DNA of 64,000 bases from Pelomyxa schiedti (lineage: Eukaryota; Evosea; Pelobiontida; Pelomyxidae). The stretch covers positions 62,001-126,000 of the forward strand of contig JAHLWZ010000386.1 in the NCBI GenBank assembly GCA_020536535.1, read 5' to 3'. Positions within the stretch are counted from its first letter, which is position 1. Every line of letters begins with the position of its first letter. This document shows positions 48,268 to 60,300 of this stretch, piece by piece. The translations under genes and the position numbers were made by a program. The notes beneath the pieces are model-generated. The model was not told the origin of the DNA. It saw only the letters and a program-made list of their open reading frames with translations, and did no database searches.

Positions 48268-48839
48268 ATGACGTCGGCGCAACCACCTGGCAAGCCCAAC
48301 GTCCCAGCGCTCCCCCTGACCGCTGGCACGCCCCACCCGTGGGACGAGGAGGAGGAAGCTGCAGCCGCGGACGCTGCCAGGAAGGCCACCGTCGCGGCAG
48401 CCCGTCGCCACGGCGCCGCCGCCGCGGACGACGACGACGACTTTGACGGGCCCAGCCCACCCCAGGCCAAGAACGGCGGCGTCGGCACCGCAGCCACCGG
48501 CGCCGCGTTCCGCGAGGACGACGAGGACGAGGACGCAGACGAGGGCGAGCAGCCAGGGCACAAGGACGGGGGCAAGGGACCCCTGACGACCAAGACTACG
48601 GCGACGACGCTCGAGGTGTCGGCTGCCGGATCTGAAAGCAGTAGCAGCACCACCACCAACAACAATAATAATCAGCAACAGCAAACGCAACAGCAAACCA
48701 AGCCGAAATTACTGCAAAGTAAGGTGGCGATTGCACCCCCTCTGCAGGCCATCATGAGGCCGGTTGTGAAGCTGAAAAGGCTTAACATGGACAAGATATC
48801 CAAGCTATCAAAACAACGGCACGTGTCAATTGTCTTTTT

Positions 48840-48880
<41 letters not shown>

Positions 48881-51606
48881 GAACTACAATATTTACTAGA
48901 TTTTATTTGAAAACCCAACAGTTTTTCGTGCTGAGGTTGTTTTTCTAACTTTTTTCTCCTAGGCCTCGTAATGTGCCGTCCACAGCAAGGTCACATCTGG
49001 AGTACATGAAAGTGCGGGGTTTTTCCTTTCTCCCTGTTCCCCACCTTCCCTTAGATTTGTGTAGGACAATATATATGAAACTACAACTCCTGCCCAAATA
49101 GAAAATTTGCGTTTGGAAGCTACTGATCCTTTTATACGAAATCGCCCCAAGGGTAATACAAACAGACGAGTAAGCATTTTTTCCCCCTCATCTTCTTCAA
49201 AAAAGATCACCTGTGATAGATTTTTGTCCTATCCTTCGTTGTGGTAACCCTAGCCTCCCTGGCAATGGTCTTCATATGCCTTGGTTTTGATGCGGCCTCC
49301 GTTTCATGGGAACCTCCAAGAGGCGATGGCACTGTTGAAGAGCCGGATTTCAAACACTACACTGTATATGCTATGATTTATGCCATGCTCAATCCCACTC
49401 CTGACCAATGTACTGGCCTTTTTTTTCTGAAATCTGCTAATATTCTACAGCCAGATCCGTACTTCAGTCAGTTATCAATATGATGGCTTTTATATTTGGT
49501 CTCCTAGTAACAATCATTGGTATCACCCTACAATTCGCTGCAGATCGTACAACGAAACACGTGCAAGCCTTGGTATCTTGTTCCTTCTACTCACAATGAC
49601 TCATATTAGTATGAAGTTTTTTCAAGATAAATTTATCTTGTCCGTACTGGGCTTTTCGCTGCTTGGGAATGCTTTCGTTACCTGGGTGTATTTGGAACTG
49701 GGAGACCTACATTCTCCAAGAATAGCTGTTGGTTGAGCCGTTTATTTTGACAACACACTAATTTAATTTTGCAGTTTTATCTGTAATTATTTCCAATGTA
49801 CAATTTGTATTGTTGTTTCCATTCTTGTCATACCTCTTCGTGTTCTTGGAGCCAGAGAAAGTTGCCAATAACTTGATGGAATCTGGTTTGAATGCTGCCA
49901 TTCAAAGTATAAATGCATCTGGCCTCAATGACAAACAGATCATTTTCAACCAAGTATACAGTTTACTCAAAAACACCATCATGACAGTGGCTATAAGGTG
50001 CAGACAACTTTGTCTATAGAGTACCTTATGGATGCCGCTATTTCGAGTATCAAAAAACGGCAAAGGAATGTCTCCGCAGAAATTGTTGATGCACTCTGTT
50101 CGTTTTGCATGCACTACCTTTTTTATATCAAAGACAATGTCAGGTTCCTTACAACAATACTCCTCCCTAACATCTCTAAGGCTCCTCCGAATTGGTTTTT
50201 TATTCCAACATCAATGCAACAAAGCCCAGATTTCCTTATTCTGTGTGCGCCAAGTATCTTTCGCTTTATTCTTAATCGCCAAATAGGAGCTCAATCAGCA
50301 TTCAGGAACTAACAGACCGAAAGCTGTGGGTAGAATGGAAAGTTTTACGTCAATATCAAACCCTATTCAATGAGGTATGACACATATCAGATCAATTTTA
50401 ATTTGGTAATGTTGCCCCTCCCCTTCAAATGAACAGGCCCTAAGGTTGTTCACTGAAACGTGTTACCATGTTTCTATCAACACAAGAATAATCGGAGAAA
50501 CTGCTGCCATCAAAGCACAAACACGAGTTGTGGACCTCGTCATCAAATTTTTCAACACGTATTTGAGAGCTGGGATCAATGCAACTTCCACAAATCCAAA
50601 TGCTGTCAAGGTAGTTTATAATTGCATGTTTCAGTACCGCCACTTCGCGGAATCTCTTTTGGATAAATCCGTTGGTATTAACCCCTTTCTTTCAAAGAAG
50701 AAAAATTGGTATTAACTTCCCCCAAGTAACTGAAGAAATTGCCCGACGAGCCATCAGGATAGCAAAATATCAGAGATACTACGCGCATTTTTGCCACACC
50801 AAGGGGCTGGGTTTTCTTGTGGAAACAGTTTCACATGACTTGAGGTTATTGTGTGAGTTTGCCTTCAGGGAAATCAAAGCTGTATGTTTTTAAGTACGCG
50901 CCATGTTCTTATGGTATTCATGTAGTTGCATCCCACTGATCCCCCTCTGGCATTCTTAGCTGCAACACATGAAAAACTATTGGGGGTCTGTAACCTTTTA
51001 CAGTAACATACACTAACGCAGTCTCCAGGTTTTCTTGAGCATATCCGATTTCAATTTTGATAAAATGGAGCAAAAGCGAGGCATTTTGCAGTCACAAATC
51101 ATTCTTGCAACGTTTTATCTTGCCGAAGGCAATTATGGAGCAGCAAGAAGGATTTTAGTTTCGGCTGATAGGTAAAATTTTCACGACAAATGTACATGCC
51201 CAATGACACGATAAAAAAAAAAAGGCAAGAGAACAAGATAAACTTACTGTCTCTGAAGGAAGAGCTCATGGGACCCACAACAAAAGAGTTCTGGGAAGTA
51301 AGTGAACGAGCAACCAACTTCAACTATTTGGAGCCAGCCAGGAAAGACCAGCTAGAGACATTGTACGAAATGTTTTCATTCGACCCCACAACAAGTGATG
51401 TTACAGACTACATGCACTCTCCAGGTTTAGAATTTCCCTTATGTTATTCTCAAACCCACTCTGATTCCATTGCCTTAGAGGGAAAGAAGCTGAAAGTACT
51501 GCAAGAGGTTACCAAATTTGATGACGAGATTGTTGAAACAAAGGCGGATTCCGATGAGGAGGTTCCTGATGAGGAAGAGTATGAATTGGCCGCTGGCAAC
51601 CTGTGA
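48268..51606 (+). CDS. DUF2254-like multi-pass membrane protein
   Basis: The start is ATG 48268 (MTSAQPPGKPNVPALPLTAG). About 190 residues are acidic and polyAsn/Gln (EDDEDEDADEGEQ, TTTNNNNNQQQQTQQQ). Exons then encode membrane spans: IFVLSFVVVTLASLAMVFIC, INMMAFIFGLLVTIIGITLQ then FAADRTTKHVQ, FQDKFILSVLGFSLLGNAFV and VQFVLLFPFLSYLFVFLEPE. A soluble part follows: TTLSIEYLMDAAISSIKKRQ, VDALCSFCMHYL, LWVEWKVLRQYQTLFNEALR, LVIKFFNTYLRAGIN, VYNCMFQYRHFAESLL, HTKGLGFLVETVSHDLRLL and IILATFYLAEGNYGAARRIL. The LQxAAxR loop, S(I/F)xxLxDxA and FFNTYLR patterns recall bacterial DUF2254 membrane proteins of unknown function; I cannot confirm this without a profile search. The stop is TGA 51604-51606. 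Many short introns show it is resident in this genome. Confidence 0.6.
48842..48879. repeat. Poly-T tract of 38 nt inside an intron
   Basis: A run of 38 T residues lies in the first intron of the membrane-protein gene. Similar but shorter T runs occur in other introns (about 6007-6028, 28286-28302). Length may be affected by sequencing. Confidence 0.7.
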
Positions 51607-51703
51607 ATACAAACAAAACAGACTTAGAGCCAGTCTAACAAATTTTCCATCTTTCAATCACTTGTTCGAAACAATTGTTGTGGCAGTGGGCCGAAGGCAA
51701 TGT

Positions 51704-53163
51704 TCAACGTTTGTGTTGGCGTTTGAGCATGCGTCTTCGTGCATTCACAAACCTTGAGGAGCGTGAGGAAAAGGTGTCTGTCAGTGGCAACTAAACCAAT
51801 TGTCAACTTGTGCCCTTGATATGCGGTACCGCACTGCGATCTATTTTACGTTAGAGCGAGTGGTGATTGTGGCTATACATTGTTCCTGGTGTCTTCGTCT
51901 GGATACCTGTACTTTGTGAATGCGGAATTCTATAGCGAATGGAGCACACGGTTGCCCTGTGTGACCTGATATCCAAGCCTTCATCTCTTCTACTGCAGCT
52001 TTCGGTAGTCTTTTTCGTAGTTGCTTACCTTGGGAACACAAACAGTTAAATAAATATCGCCATTGATTAACTGCGATTTACGCATACCTGGTATGGCTGC
52101 TGAACTGTCCTGACCCATTAACGCGCTTGCAGAAGATGAATTCTCTGTGAATGCAGGAGTCACTTGAGCATCTGGAGAACTTGATGGAGGAGTTCCACCA
52201 CCTGACTGGGGGGATGTTGCAGTTGTTGATAAATGCAACAAAGATGCGCAATTTGAATGCACAGTATTACACTGTGATAACTGTGCATTGATCATATTCC
52301 CCAACCTAAATGTGGTTACGAGAGCTGCCAATAGGAAAGAGTACATCAAACACTGGTTGCCTGATTCTTGGATAATATGCATCCATTCTGAGTACAATAA
52401 CTTTATCAAGTTGGAATCCTGTAGAATACAATTTGTCAGGCAAAAACCAATGATTTATGTGGGTAATGGACCTGTCTAATTCTTTCAATAACTTTTGGCA
52501 CAACAGAAGACCTCATGTGTTCTGGAACTTGCTCAAACTAACACGTGGTGAGTGTTGCCAGACAAGATTACATTCTACCTTGAGACCATCACCAATTAAG
52601 GATGTCACTTCATTGAAGTTGACCGGAACTAGTGGAACGTATGAATCTCCATTTGTAATTTCCATCAACTTGTGAAAATCGTCAAGTAAGACGTTTATTG
52701 CTTCGCTGGCTGCCTGCACCGTCTCTGGCGAGACTTCTGTTACCCATTGGCATTGACTTGATTCGAGAGTCTCAATTTCCTTTTGTATCACGGCTTGCTC
52801 CTTAGGCAATGTCTCGCCTGTGATAGGAATATTCTGCTGTGACAGGCAATTGGAAGGGAGCGATGCGAGATTCGAAGTATCAGTCGGCACAGGCGCATTT
52901 GCCATAGCAGCCTCTTGATTGGTTGTAGAAGTCGTAATATTAGTCATAGTCATCGTCGTACTGTAGGTATTTCCATCTCCACTAGCCTCACCGGACGAGA
53001 ACGTCATCTGCGTCATCTGACCGACACCAGCGTTCAGCCCAACAACTTGTTCTCCGCCAGTGAAACACGTCTCTGTTGGATCTTGCTGTGCATATATTAT
53101 ATCTTGCTGGCAACAACAGTCAAGATTTCCACCGTATTGCGTCTGTACGAGATCTTGCTGCAT
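51704..53163 (-). CDS. TALE-class homeodomain protein
   Basis: The reading frame from ATG 53163 (MQQDLVQTQYGGNLDCCCQQ) has a Thr/Gln/Ser-rich N-terminus, then helical segments (AASEAINVLLDDFHKLMEIT; CQKLLKELDRSITHI; LQLDKVIVLRMDAYYP with neighbours). It reaches the homeodomain at the 3' end, split by three introns of about 40-45 nt: KRLPKAAVEEMKAWISGHTG, QPYPDEDTRNN, IAVRYRISRAQVDNW and FVNARRRMLKRQHKR, ending TGA 51704-51706. The PYP three-residue loop extension, 23 residues from PYP to NWF, and WFVNARRR define the TALE class. It should be a DNA-binding transcription factor. The upstream frame stays open without an ATG to about 53350, so a 5' exon may exist. The gene is divergent from CWF19L1, with 191 bp between starts. 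Confidence 0.85.
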
Positions 53164-53354
53164 GCGATTAAATTTTACAAAATGGTTTCTTGCAGAACAG
53201 GAAAAACCCCACCTGTCTCTGACTAGTTCCCTGCTCAAAAAATAAAAAGAGAAAATTGCCGCCCGCACTTGCAACTTAATTAATTGAGAGACTGAGAATC
53301 TCTGGGTAGAGAGATTTTTCTTTTCCCTTTTTAATAGTTTCGCTCGGGGCACGT

Positions 53355-56213
53355 ATGGCTACCGAGTCTGTCAAAATGTACGTATGTTGTCTGTGTTGGT
53401 TGTGTTAGATCTCGTAACGCCACTGTAGTATCGTATTTGGATCTGTTCTCGGTCAATACGCCCGGTTCGTCGACCGGCTTCGCACTCTACACGAGAAGAA
53501 TGGGCCGTTCGATGCCGCTTTCTGTGTCGGCAGTTTCTTCCCTGACGGAGACAGCGATTCGTTCACTACCTTTGTCAATGATACTGCGTCCCCAAAAGGT
53601 CTTTGAATTTCTTCCTACTCTTTTCTTCATTCTATTGGGGCTATGATGATAAATATGACACATTTCTACGAGAAAAAGTAAACGAGAGGGATTTGGGTTG
53701 CAATGATCCTACTTGATCTTATCTGAGGCAAATTCTTCATCTATCTACCTCTCTTTCTTTTCTATCCTCTTTATCTCTGCCAGTGATTAGAAATGAACTT
53801 TGAGCAAACAGAAAACCCAAATCCTTCTCGTTCTTATGAAGATTTGAAAGCGAATCTGAGCCCCATAACTCTTTTTTTCTTTCTTATCCTTGTCTTTTTT
53901 CACTACTTATTCTTTGTTTCCTTCAGTCCCTGTACCAACATACATTGTGGGCGGCGGCAATAAACTGTTGGACACCATGCCCGAAGGCGGTAAACTGTGC
54001 TACAATGTATATTATTTAGGTTCCCCCCTCTAAGGAGACAAATGTTTAACATGGTACAGGAAAGCAAGGTATCAAAGATATACAAAGTCTCAGAATAGCT
54101 TTCCTCTCTGGGGTTCAAATGCCAGTACTTCATCTTAATCATTCTTCCATCTGCTTAAAATTCTACACAGATCCTACCAAGTATGGCATTAACGGATGAA
54201 ATGGTAGAATCTGTTATCAGAATGGCTGATGGTTCTTCGGGAGTTGATGTCCTGCTCACTAACCAATGGCCTGAAGGCATATTAAATCACATCCAGTGCG
54301 TTCTTCCTATTCCATTTTTTGCTTAAAAATATAAGAGTACGGCCCCAAGGGACACTCTCCCCTGGATCAGATAAAGTTGCACGTGCAGTACAATTTCTGC
54401 GCCCAAGGTACGGTTTTGCCAAAGATTTTCCCTAACCTGTGAAAGATATCATTTTGCTTCAGGGGAATCAATTTTTTATCTCCGTCCACCTTATCAAAAT
54501 ACATGTAATACACATTCTTTCAGTCATGACTGACCACCTCTAGATACTCCTAGTGGCAGTTCGAAATTTTTTACCACGCGGTTCATTGGACTGGCGAACT
54601 CTTTTAATGAAGACACCCAAAAAGTAAAGATTTTTTTTATGCAGTTTATCTTACTCTTTTCCAGTATGTGTATGCTGTAAATCTTGTTCCCATTCACAAA
54701 ATGCCTTCCGAGGCAACACAGTCCGGAATTACACCTTGCCCGTGGTTTGTGGTAATTTATTCGTCAGTTGAATTCATATTCTCATTTTATTTTCTTAGCA
54801 AGAGGATCAAGGTACTGGGAATACCACTTTTGGTGGCTTTGTTCCTGGAAAGACACAACCTTTCCAACCATATGCCCCCTCAGAAGTACCTCCCAATCAA
54901 CGGGCGCATCTTCTACCAACTCCACCTCCCACTCAGAACCAGCACCAAGCACATTCATGCCCACCCACAGTTGAAGGATATCCCCAAAAAAGACCAAGAA
55001 ATGAGGCTCAGGATTTCCATCACCCTCCCAGGGCACCACGTGTTTCCGGTGTGTTCATTGGGATACTACTTTCAATTAACATGGTTTAAGGTAATCGACC
55101 AACTGGGTGTTGGTTCTGCCTGTCTACGCCGCAAGTGGAGACACACTTAATAGTCAGTGTGGGTACACAAACGTATCTCACCCTGGCGAAAGGTGGTGTG
55201 GTACCAGACCACACTTTAATAATACCCATCGCACATATCTCAAATTTTGCTAGTGCCCCTCCAGCAGTAGTTGCAGAAATGAATCAGTATGAATTTTTGT
55301 TACCATGAAAAGACTAAGAAAATTTCCGTGCTAGGTATGTTCAGGCACTTCGCGTTCTGTTTTCCAAGCAGAACAAATTAGTTGTTTTTGTCGAACGCTA
55401 CATGTCTACTCAGAGTCCAGCAACTCTGCATGCCCATGTGCAAGCAATACCATTCCCCATCCCTCAACGACACTCTGCAACCGAGTTTACTGATACTCTA
55501 AGGCACAAATTCCTGGAGATGTCCCGAAATCGGGGAGTTACAGTAACTCCTCTAGAAAATGAACATGACCAAGTACACCTTTTTCTTCCCCATATCTTTT
55601 CCTAATAGGTTGCTATGCACTTCAGAATCCTAGTCAATCATATTTAACTGTCAATCTGCCATCCACTACTCCAGCCGGTCAACTGTTTTACGGTGAAATT
55701 ACTGGAGATTTCCCTCTTCAATGGGCAAGGTTATTAGAGTTCTGTAGGTTTTTCCCATTAACAACATTTAGGGAAGTGGCTGTAGATATTTTGCGCACCC
55801 CAGAAAGATATGATTGGAAGGCCTGTGTAGTCGGGTTAGAAGAAGAGAGGTTTTTGGCGGACTCGTTTAAAAACACCTTCGCGACTGTTGACTTTTCAGT
55901 GCAGCAGCCGGCGCCAGCACCAGCACCCCCTCCCCCCACAACAAAGGCCGCTACCGCGAAAGCACCTCCCCCCACAACCACCCAACCTGCCACATCAACC
56001 ACTAATACCACAACCACAACCACAACCCCAAGCAAGCCCACGGCCCCAATCACCAAAAGCCCTGCCATAAATCCAACCAGTACCCCCAAAAGTACTCCCC
56101 CAGTCACTTCTATCAATACTCCCAAGAGTTCCCCTGTACACACTCCTGTATGCACCCCTCCTGCGAGTCCTCCCAAAAATGTACCTGTGGATGATCCAGA
56201 CAGCTTTTTTTGA
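53355..56213 (+). CDS. CWF19L1: CWF19-like protein 1 (Drn1 family)
   Basis: Exon 1 (53355-53377, MATESVKI) splices at 53378-53428 to VFGSVLGQYARFVDRLR and GPFDAAFCVGSFFPDG, the metallophosphatase-like N-terminal domain. Next come VPTYIVGGGNKLLDTMP, SGVDVLLTNQWPEGILNHIQ, TTRFIGLANSFNE and KYVYAVNLVPIHKM. A Pro/Gln linker leads to the CwfJ C-terminal domains: CWFCLSTPQVETHLIVSVGT, LAKGGVVPDHTLIIPIAHIS, VFVERYMSTQSPATLHAHVQ (HIT-like HxHxQ) and FYGEITGDFPLQWAREVAVD. A Pro/Thr tail follows, and the stop is TGA 56211-56213. Drn1/CWF19L1 works with the lariat debranching enzyme Dbr1 in intron turnover, fitting an intron-rich genome. The HIT histidines appear intact. Confidence 0.9.
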
Positions 56214-56216
56214 AAC

Positions 56217-56222
56217 AATAAA
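56217..56222 (+). promoter_or_regulatory. Polyadenylation signal AATAAA for CWF19L1
   Basis: AATAAA begins only 4 nt after the stop codon. The convergent minus-strand gene stops 43 bp further on. Confidence 0.6.
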
Positions 56223-56264
56223 TAGAGTTTTATGATCCCTCATTGAACAGTTTTTGGTTTTGGC

Positions 56265-58057
56265 TATTTTACTGGAACAGCACGGATTGCAAAGAGGTCG
56301 CCTCCTGTAGTTTTGTAAGTGTGAGGATGGCTATTGATAGGAAAGTGCAGTACCTTTGCCCATAACGTTGGCGTGGACGTGTTTCCCACCAGCAGTGACA
56401 TAAACAATCCCAGCTGGAATAAGGATTATGAGAGATGTTGGTTGTGGTGGGAAGGCATATACTTTTTTCATCTTCAGATATGTCTAGTGTGAACATTGAG
56501 CCGGGAGTTGTTTGCGTGAAGAAGGGGGATGCCGTGTCCCTGTCAAACAATTGAATTTGTGGAACGCTACCTAAAGGAAAAGGGGTTACTCATCGCTGTT
56601 AAAAGGTACCTGTACCAGTGGTGTCACCCCAAGAGGCAACGGCGAATACAGTCCCGTCCCGGGTAATTCCAACGCACCAAGGTGCATCCTGACCTGAGCC
56701 GGTATCTTGAAACAGTGTCAAAAATTCGGATATGGTCGCACTGTAGTTATACCAACTGCTGTCTTGTAACTCCACATCGGCGTGTTGGTTCCGGTTTTTA
56801 GGTCCCAGATTGACCAGCTGTTTTGCTTATAAGTTCCAGTGAAGTACGTGACAACCTGCGAATATGTAAGTTATGACGACCATGTAACTATGTTCAAACC
56901 AAGGTTGAGGAATCAGCAGATATGGCGCAGGCACCAACGTACCACCCTGGATTGACTGAGGTCCACAGAAGCTCGTAGGTTTGAGTATTGGTATTCCACT
57001 TGAGCAGCTCGAAAGTAGAGAATCCATAGCTAAGGACATCAACAGTTAATTTAGCCGGCATATAACCCAATTACCCACCCAATGTATGAACCATCGCCGC
57101 TCATGCAAAGGGCGTCTGTGCTGAACCCGAAGTCTTCGTCCATTAACAGGGTTCCTGAGTCAGTGTTGATAACAACCAACCGCGAGCCTGCAACGTAAGC
57201 CAATTTATCTCCACTTGTTGTCAATAATACTTCACGAACTGAAGTCAAATTTTCAGAGTCATAGAACTGAGGGTTACTGAGATCCCCTTCGAAAAAATCA
57301 GAAGGCCAAAGAACGTATGGCAACATACCATCCACAAACCAATAGGCACGTGCGTTGTAGGAGTAAGCATCAGGGTATACAGTGACAGCAGCACCAATTA
57401 GAGTCTTATCTGCTATCTGAATAGCGTGCTTAGCCTGACCACCTAATAGTCGGTTATGTTAAGGAAATGGGACAAGGAAAGCACGTACCATCAGCAGGTG
57501 AAGCACGGCCAGGGACCGTGAAGGTTTGATCTGGTTCAGTGGAGGACACACTATTCCACTTGTAAATTCTGTCACAAAGTAAGCTAATAGAAAACAAAAG
57601 TGGGTAATACTGTGTGGTCATTGTGGCAGAGATATAACCGATGGCAGCAAATTCTTCTATAGTTGGGTTTCCGCAAACTTCAACATCTTGGTGCTCCCAG
57701 ACTAGGGAAGGAGTACCATCCCCAGAAAGAGATGCAGCTTCCAAGTCTGAAACAATTTAGACAGCACGAAAACGTCATATAGTATGATTTGTATCTTTGA
57801 AAAAAAAAAAAAAAAAACGAACCGCACTGATTGACGTCATTGTAACCAGCACCAGCGACGGAGTAAGTCAAGTCCGAAATGGCACATGATTCATAAATCG
57901 CACTACACGAAAAAAGGGCTTGGACTGAGAATAACAAAACAAACGGGGCAAAACTTTGTGCGAACCTGTCATGATTATGGGTCCATAGCAGCTCCCCAGC
58001 ATATTGCAGGGCGCTCACGGCACCAACCAATGCAACCGCAAACAAACACCACTTCAT
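56265..58057 (-). CDS. Secreted beta-propeller-like protein
   Basis: The start at ATG 58057 encodes a signal peptide (MKWCLFAVALVGAVSALQ) followed by YAGELLWTHNHD. Exons then give repeated beta-strand units with Trp and Asp/Gly turns: VWEHQDVEVCGNPTIEEFAA, IYKWNSVSSTEPDQTFTVPG, KLAYVAGSRLVVINTDSGTL, STDALCMSGDGSYIGW, LLKWNTNTQTYELLWTSVNP, SIWDLKTGTNTPMWSY and SMFTLDISEDEKSI. These resemble WD40/PQQ-like blades. It ends GDLFAIRAVPVK at TAG 56265-56267. No transmembrane segment follows the leader, so secretion or lumenal location is expected. An intron near 57780-57830 contains an A/T homopolymer. No named family is recognised. Confidence 0.7.
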
Positions 58058-59058
58058 TTTTGTTTAGGATTTCGTCCGTTGAGCAGTTGAATCTGCGAGG
58101 GATCTGGATCTTTACGATACCCAATTTTGGGTTCAGAGAGGCAGGGGACGCGGGAAGGGAATTCCCAGAGTGAAATCTTACTTGGAGGACTCGGTGTGAG
58201 TAAAGACCATTTCCCTTGCACTCCCCGAAGAGACTCGTAGTTCCTTTTAAAGAAGAATTGCATAAAAAAAGTCTCAAATCGAAACGAAAAAAAAACAAAA
58301 AAACAAACACTAAAACACAACGCAAAGGGATAAATTACGCATATACGCAAATGACGACAAGAGCAACTTTGAACACTTCATACTCGGCCATATTTTGTAC
58401 TGATTCTCCGCGATGGCAAGTGCGCCCTTGTAGTACCCCAAGATCCCTGGTACCGACAGTCCTTTTACGTACACTCCTTGTTTGCTAAAAAAGCGTTGTA
58501 GGCTCCTGCACATATGTTTGGCACCGATTCTGCTCTCTTGCGATCAGGACCTTTCTTTACGACACCCGTTTTAACTCCGGTACTTTAGTGAGAAGTTTTT
58601 TTTTTCACTCTTCTAAAGTATTGTAGGCTCCAGTACCCATTTTCCGCACCGATTCTCCTCGTTGGCAAGTTCGTCCTTTTCCTGCGAGACCTTTTTCTGA
58701 CGGTTCTGTGACGACTGCGCCTACCTCTGTGTTTACTTCTGATGTCTTTGCCAAATCCCGTGAGCTCTTCTAGCTTCTTCACTCTGCGGCTTTTGTTTCG
58801 TTTTTGCACTTGCACTGATAGCCTGCTTCACTGTTCCCGGTCACGACCAGCAGTCAGCACACCACTGGCTCCGCGCTGATCACTGACTTCGTAGGTTTTT
58901 GCATTAACCTTACCATCACTAGCAAGAGAGTTTCATACCCTGCAACTGGAAGCTAAGACAAATCAAGTCTTGGACGCTAGTGGGTTGGAATCGCATGCGT
59001 CTGGATCTCATTTTGGTGGGACACAACCTATTGATGGTATACTGAACTCTTCCTCTCC
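58058..59058. other. Gene-poor stretch with direct repeats
   Basis: About 1 kb lies between the start of the secreted propeller gene (minus) and the phosphatase (plus). It contains imperfect direct repeats (listed separately). A 76-codon Arg/Lys-rich minus-strand frame (58585-58815) has no family resemblance, and I do not accept it as a gene. Confidence 0.4.
58375..58700. repeat. Three imperfect direct repeats, period about 120 bp
   Basis: The core (A)CTGATTCTCCGCGATGGCAAG (near 58398) recurs as CCGATTCTGCTCTCTTGCGA (near 58532) and CCGATTCTCCTCGTTGGCAAG (near 58655). The second and third copies are preceded by TTGTAGGCTCC(T/A)G and followed by CCTTTxxTxxACGAC-type sequence. Spacings are roughly 130 and 120 bp. 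They flank the promoter region of two divergent genes; the function is unknown. Confidence 0.5.
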
Positions 59059-60078
59059 ATGCCCGTGCTCACGTTACTCCCAGATTGGAGGCGATCCGTG
59101 GAGATTCTCTCTGGAGCTACTGCGTTTTTCGCTGACAAACCTCGGGTCAATGCGATCAGAGTTGCTGGAAAAATAAACGTTGTTGGGGACCTTCATGGCT
59201 GCATGGACTCTTTGAATGGGTACCTGAAAAGTCCTCCATATTGTTCACATGATTGACTGAAATTATAGAGCTCTGATATCAGGCGGCCTTCCAACCCCGA
59301 ACAATATCTGGTATTTAATGGTATGCCCCCTTTTTTAGGTGAGTTTTATTTAGCTTCGTTGGCAGGAGACTTTGTTGATCGTGGGCCTCACAGCCTGGAA
59401 ATATTGGAAACTGTGTGCCTCCTTATGCTGCAGAATCCTGGCTGTGTTTTCCTAAACAGGGGCAATCATGAGTGCGAGACTATTAGCACCAACTACGGGC
59501 ACCGGCAAAGCCTGGATAAATTTGGCCCATACAAGGATAATGTCTGGCAAGCGTGCCTGAAGTTATACTCGTCCTTACCTGTGGCTTCCTTGGTGCGGTT
59601 CCCCAGTGGCATGCAGATCTTCGTAGTTCACGGAGGAATCTGTGAGAATCTCTCTATCAGTGATATTTGTAAAGCACCCCGGGGAGAAAGATCAGGTATA
59701 CCTTCAATTAAATCGAATGACTCCTCTTACCATTTCTTTCCAAAAGAGGGCTACCCTGTCGAGCCTTTGCTGTGGAACTCCCCTATCGACAACGAAAAGG
59801 GATTGACGAGTCCCAGAGCGATCAGTCCAAAAGGAGCACGGGCGGTATGGCGCCCAGAAGCAACATACAGGTTCCTGGCTGAAAATCAGGTCTCCTATAT
59901 CGTCAGGAGCCACGACGTTGTGGACAACGGTTTCTCTGCATGCCATGATGACAGAGTACTGACAATATTCTCGGCTTCTGTTCAGTGCCCAAACCCAGCC
60001 TTTCTTCAGATAACTGATCAGCAGAACTACTTGTACAGCTTCAAAAGGAGTTGGAAGGTTATGCCAATACACTTATAG
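59059..60078 (+). CDS. PPP-family Ser/Thr phosphatase (PP5/PPEF-like)
   Basis: ATG 59059 follows an in-frame stop, which fixes the start (MPVLTLLPDWRRSVEILSGA) unless a 5' exon exists. Three exons give the PPP motifs in order: VVGDLHGCMDSL (GDxHG), YLVFNGDFVDRGPHSLEILE (GDxVDRG), FLNRGNHECETISTNYG (GNHE), FVVHGGICENL (HGGx) and YIVRSHDVVDNGF (RxH). All metal ligands are kept. RAHQ is replaced by RSHD. The GGLPTPNN and FNGDFVDRG context is closest to PP5 or RdgC/PPEF enzymes, but no TPR, IQ or EF-hand domain is attached. Stop 60076-60078. A cytosolic dephosphorylating role is expected; the partner is unknown. Confidence 0.85.
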
Positions 60079-60300
60079 CCTTCTCACCCACATCACCTCA
60101 CAACAAACTCCTTGTGCATCATTAAAAAAAAAGTGTGCAACTTTTTTCTCCACACCTGCTCTTTTCTGTCAAAGCTCTTTCGCCAGCTCTACAGGTAGGC
60201 GATTTCATTGTTCCACTGCAGTCAGGTTTTTCTTGTGAACTCGGGGACTTCTAATATGTGCCGTGGAAAACGCGAGCAAAAAGTTTTTTTCCTACGTGCA

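Noticed and set aside
58585-58815. 76-codon Arg/Lys-rich minus-strand frame
   Set aside because: It overlaps the direct-repeat region, has biased composition and no recognisable motif.
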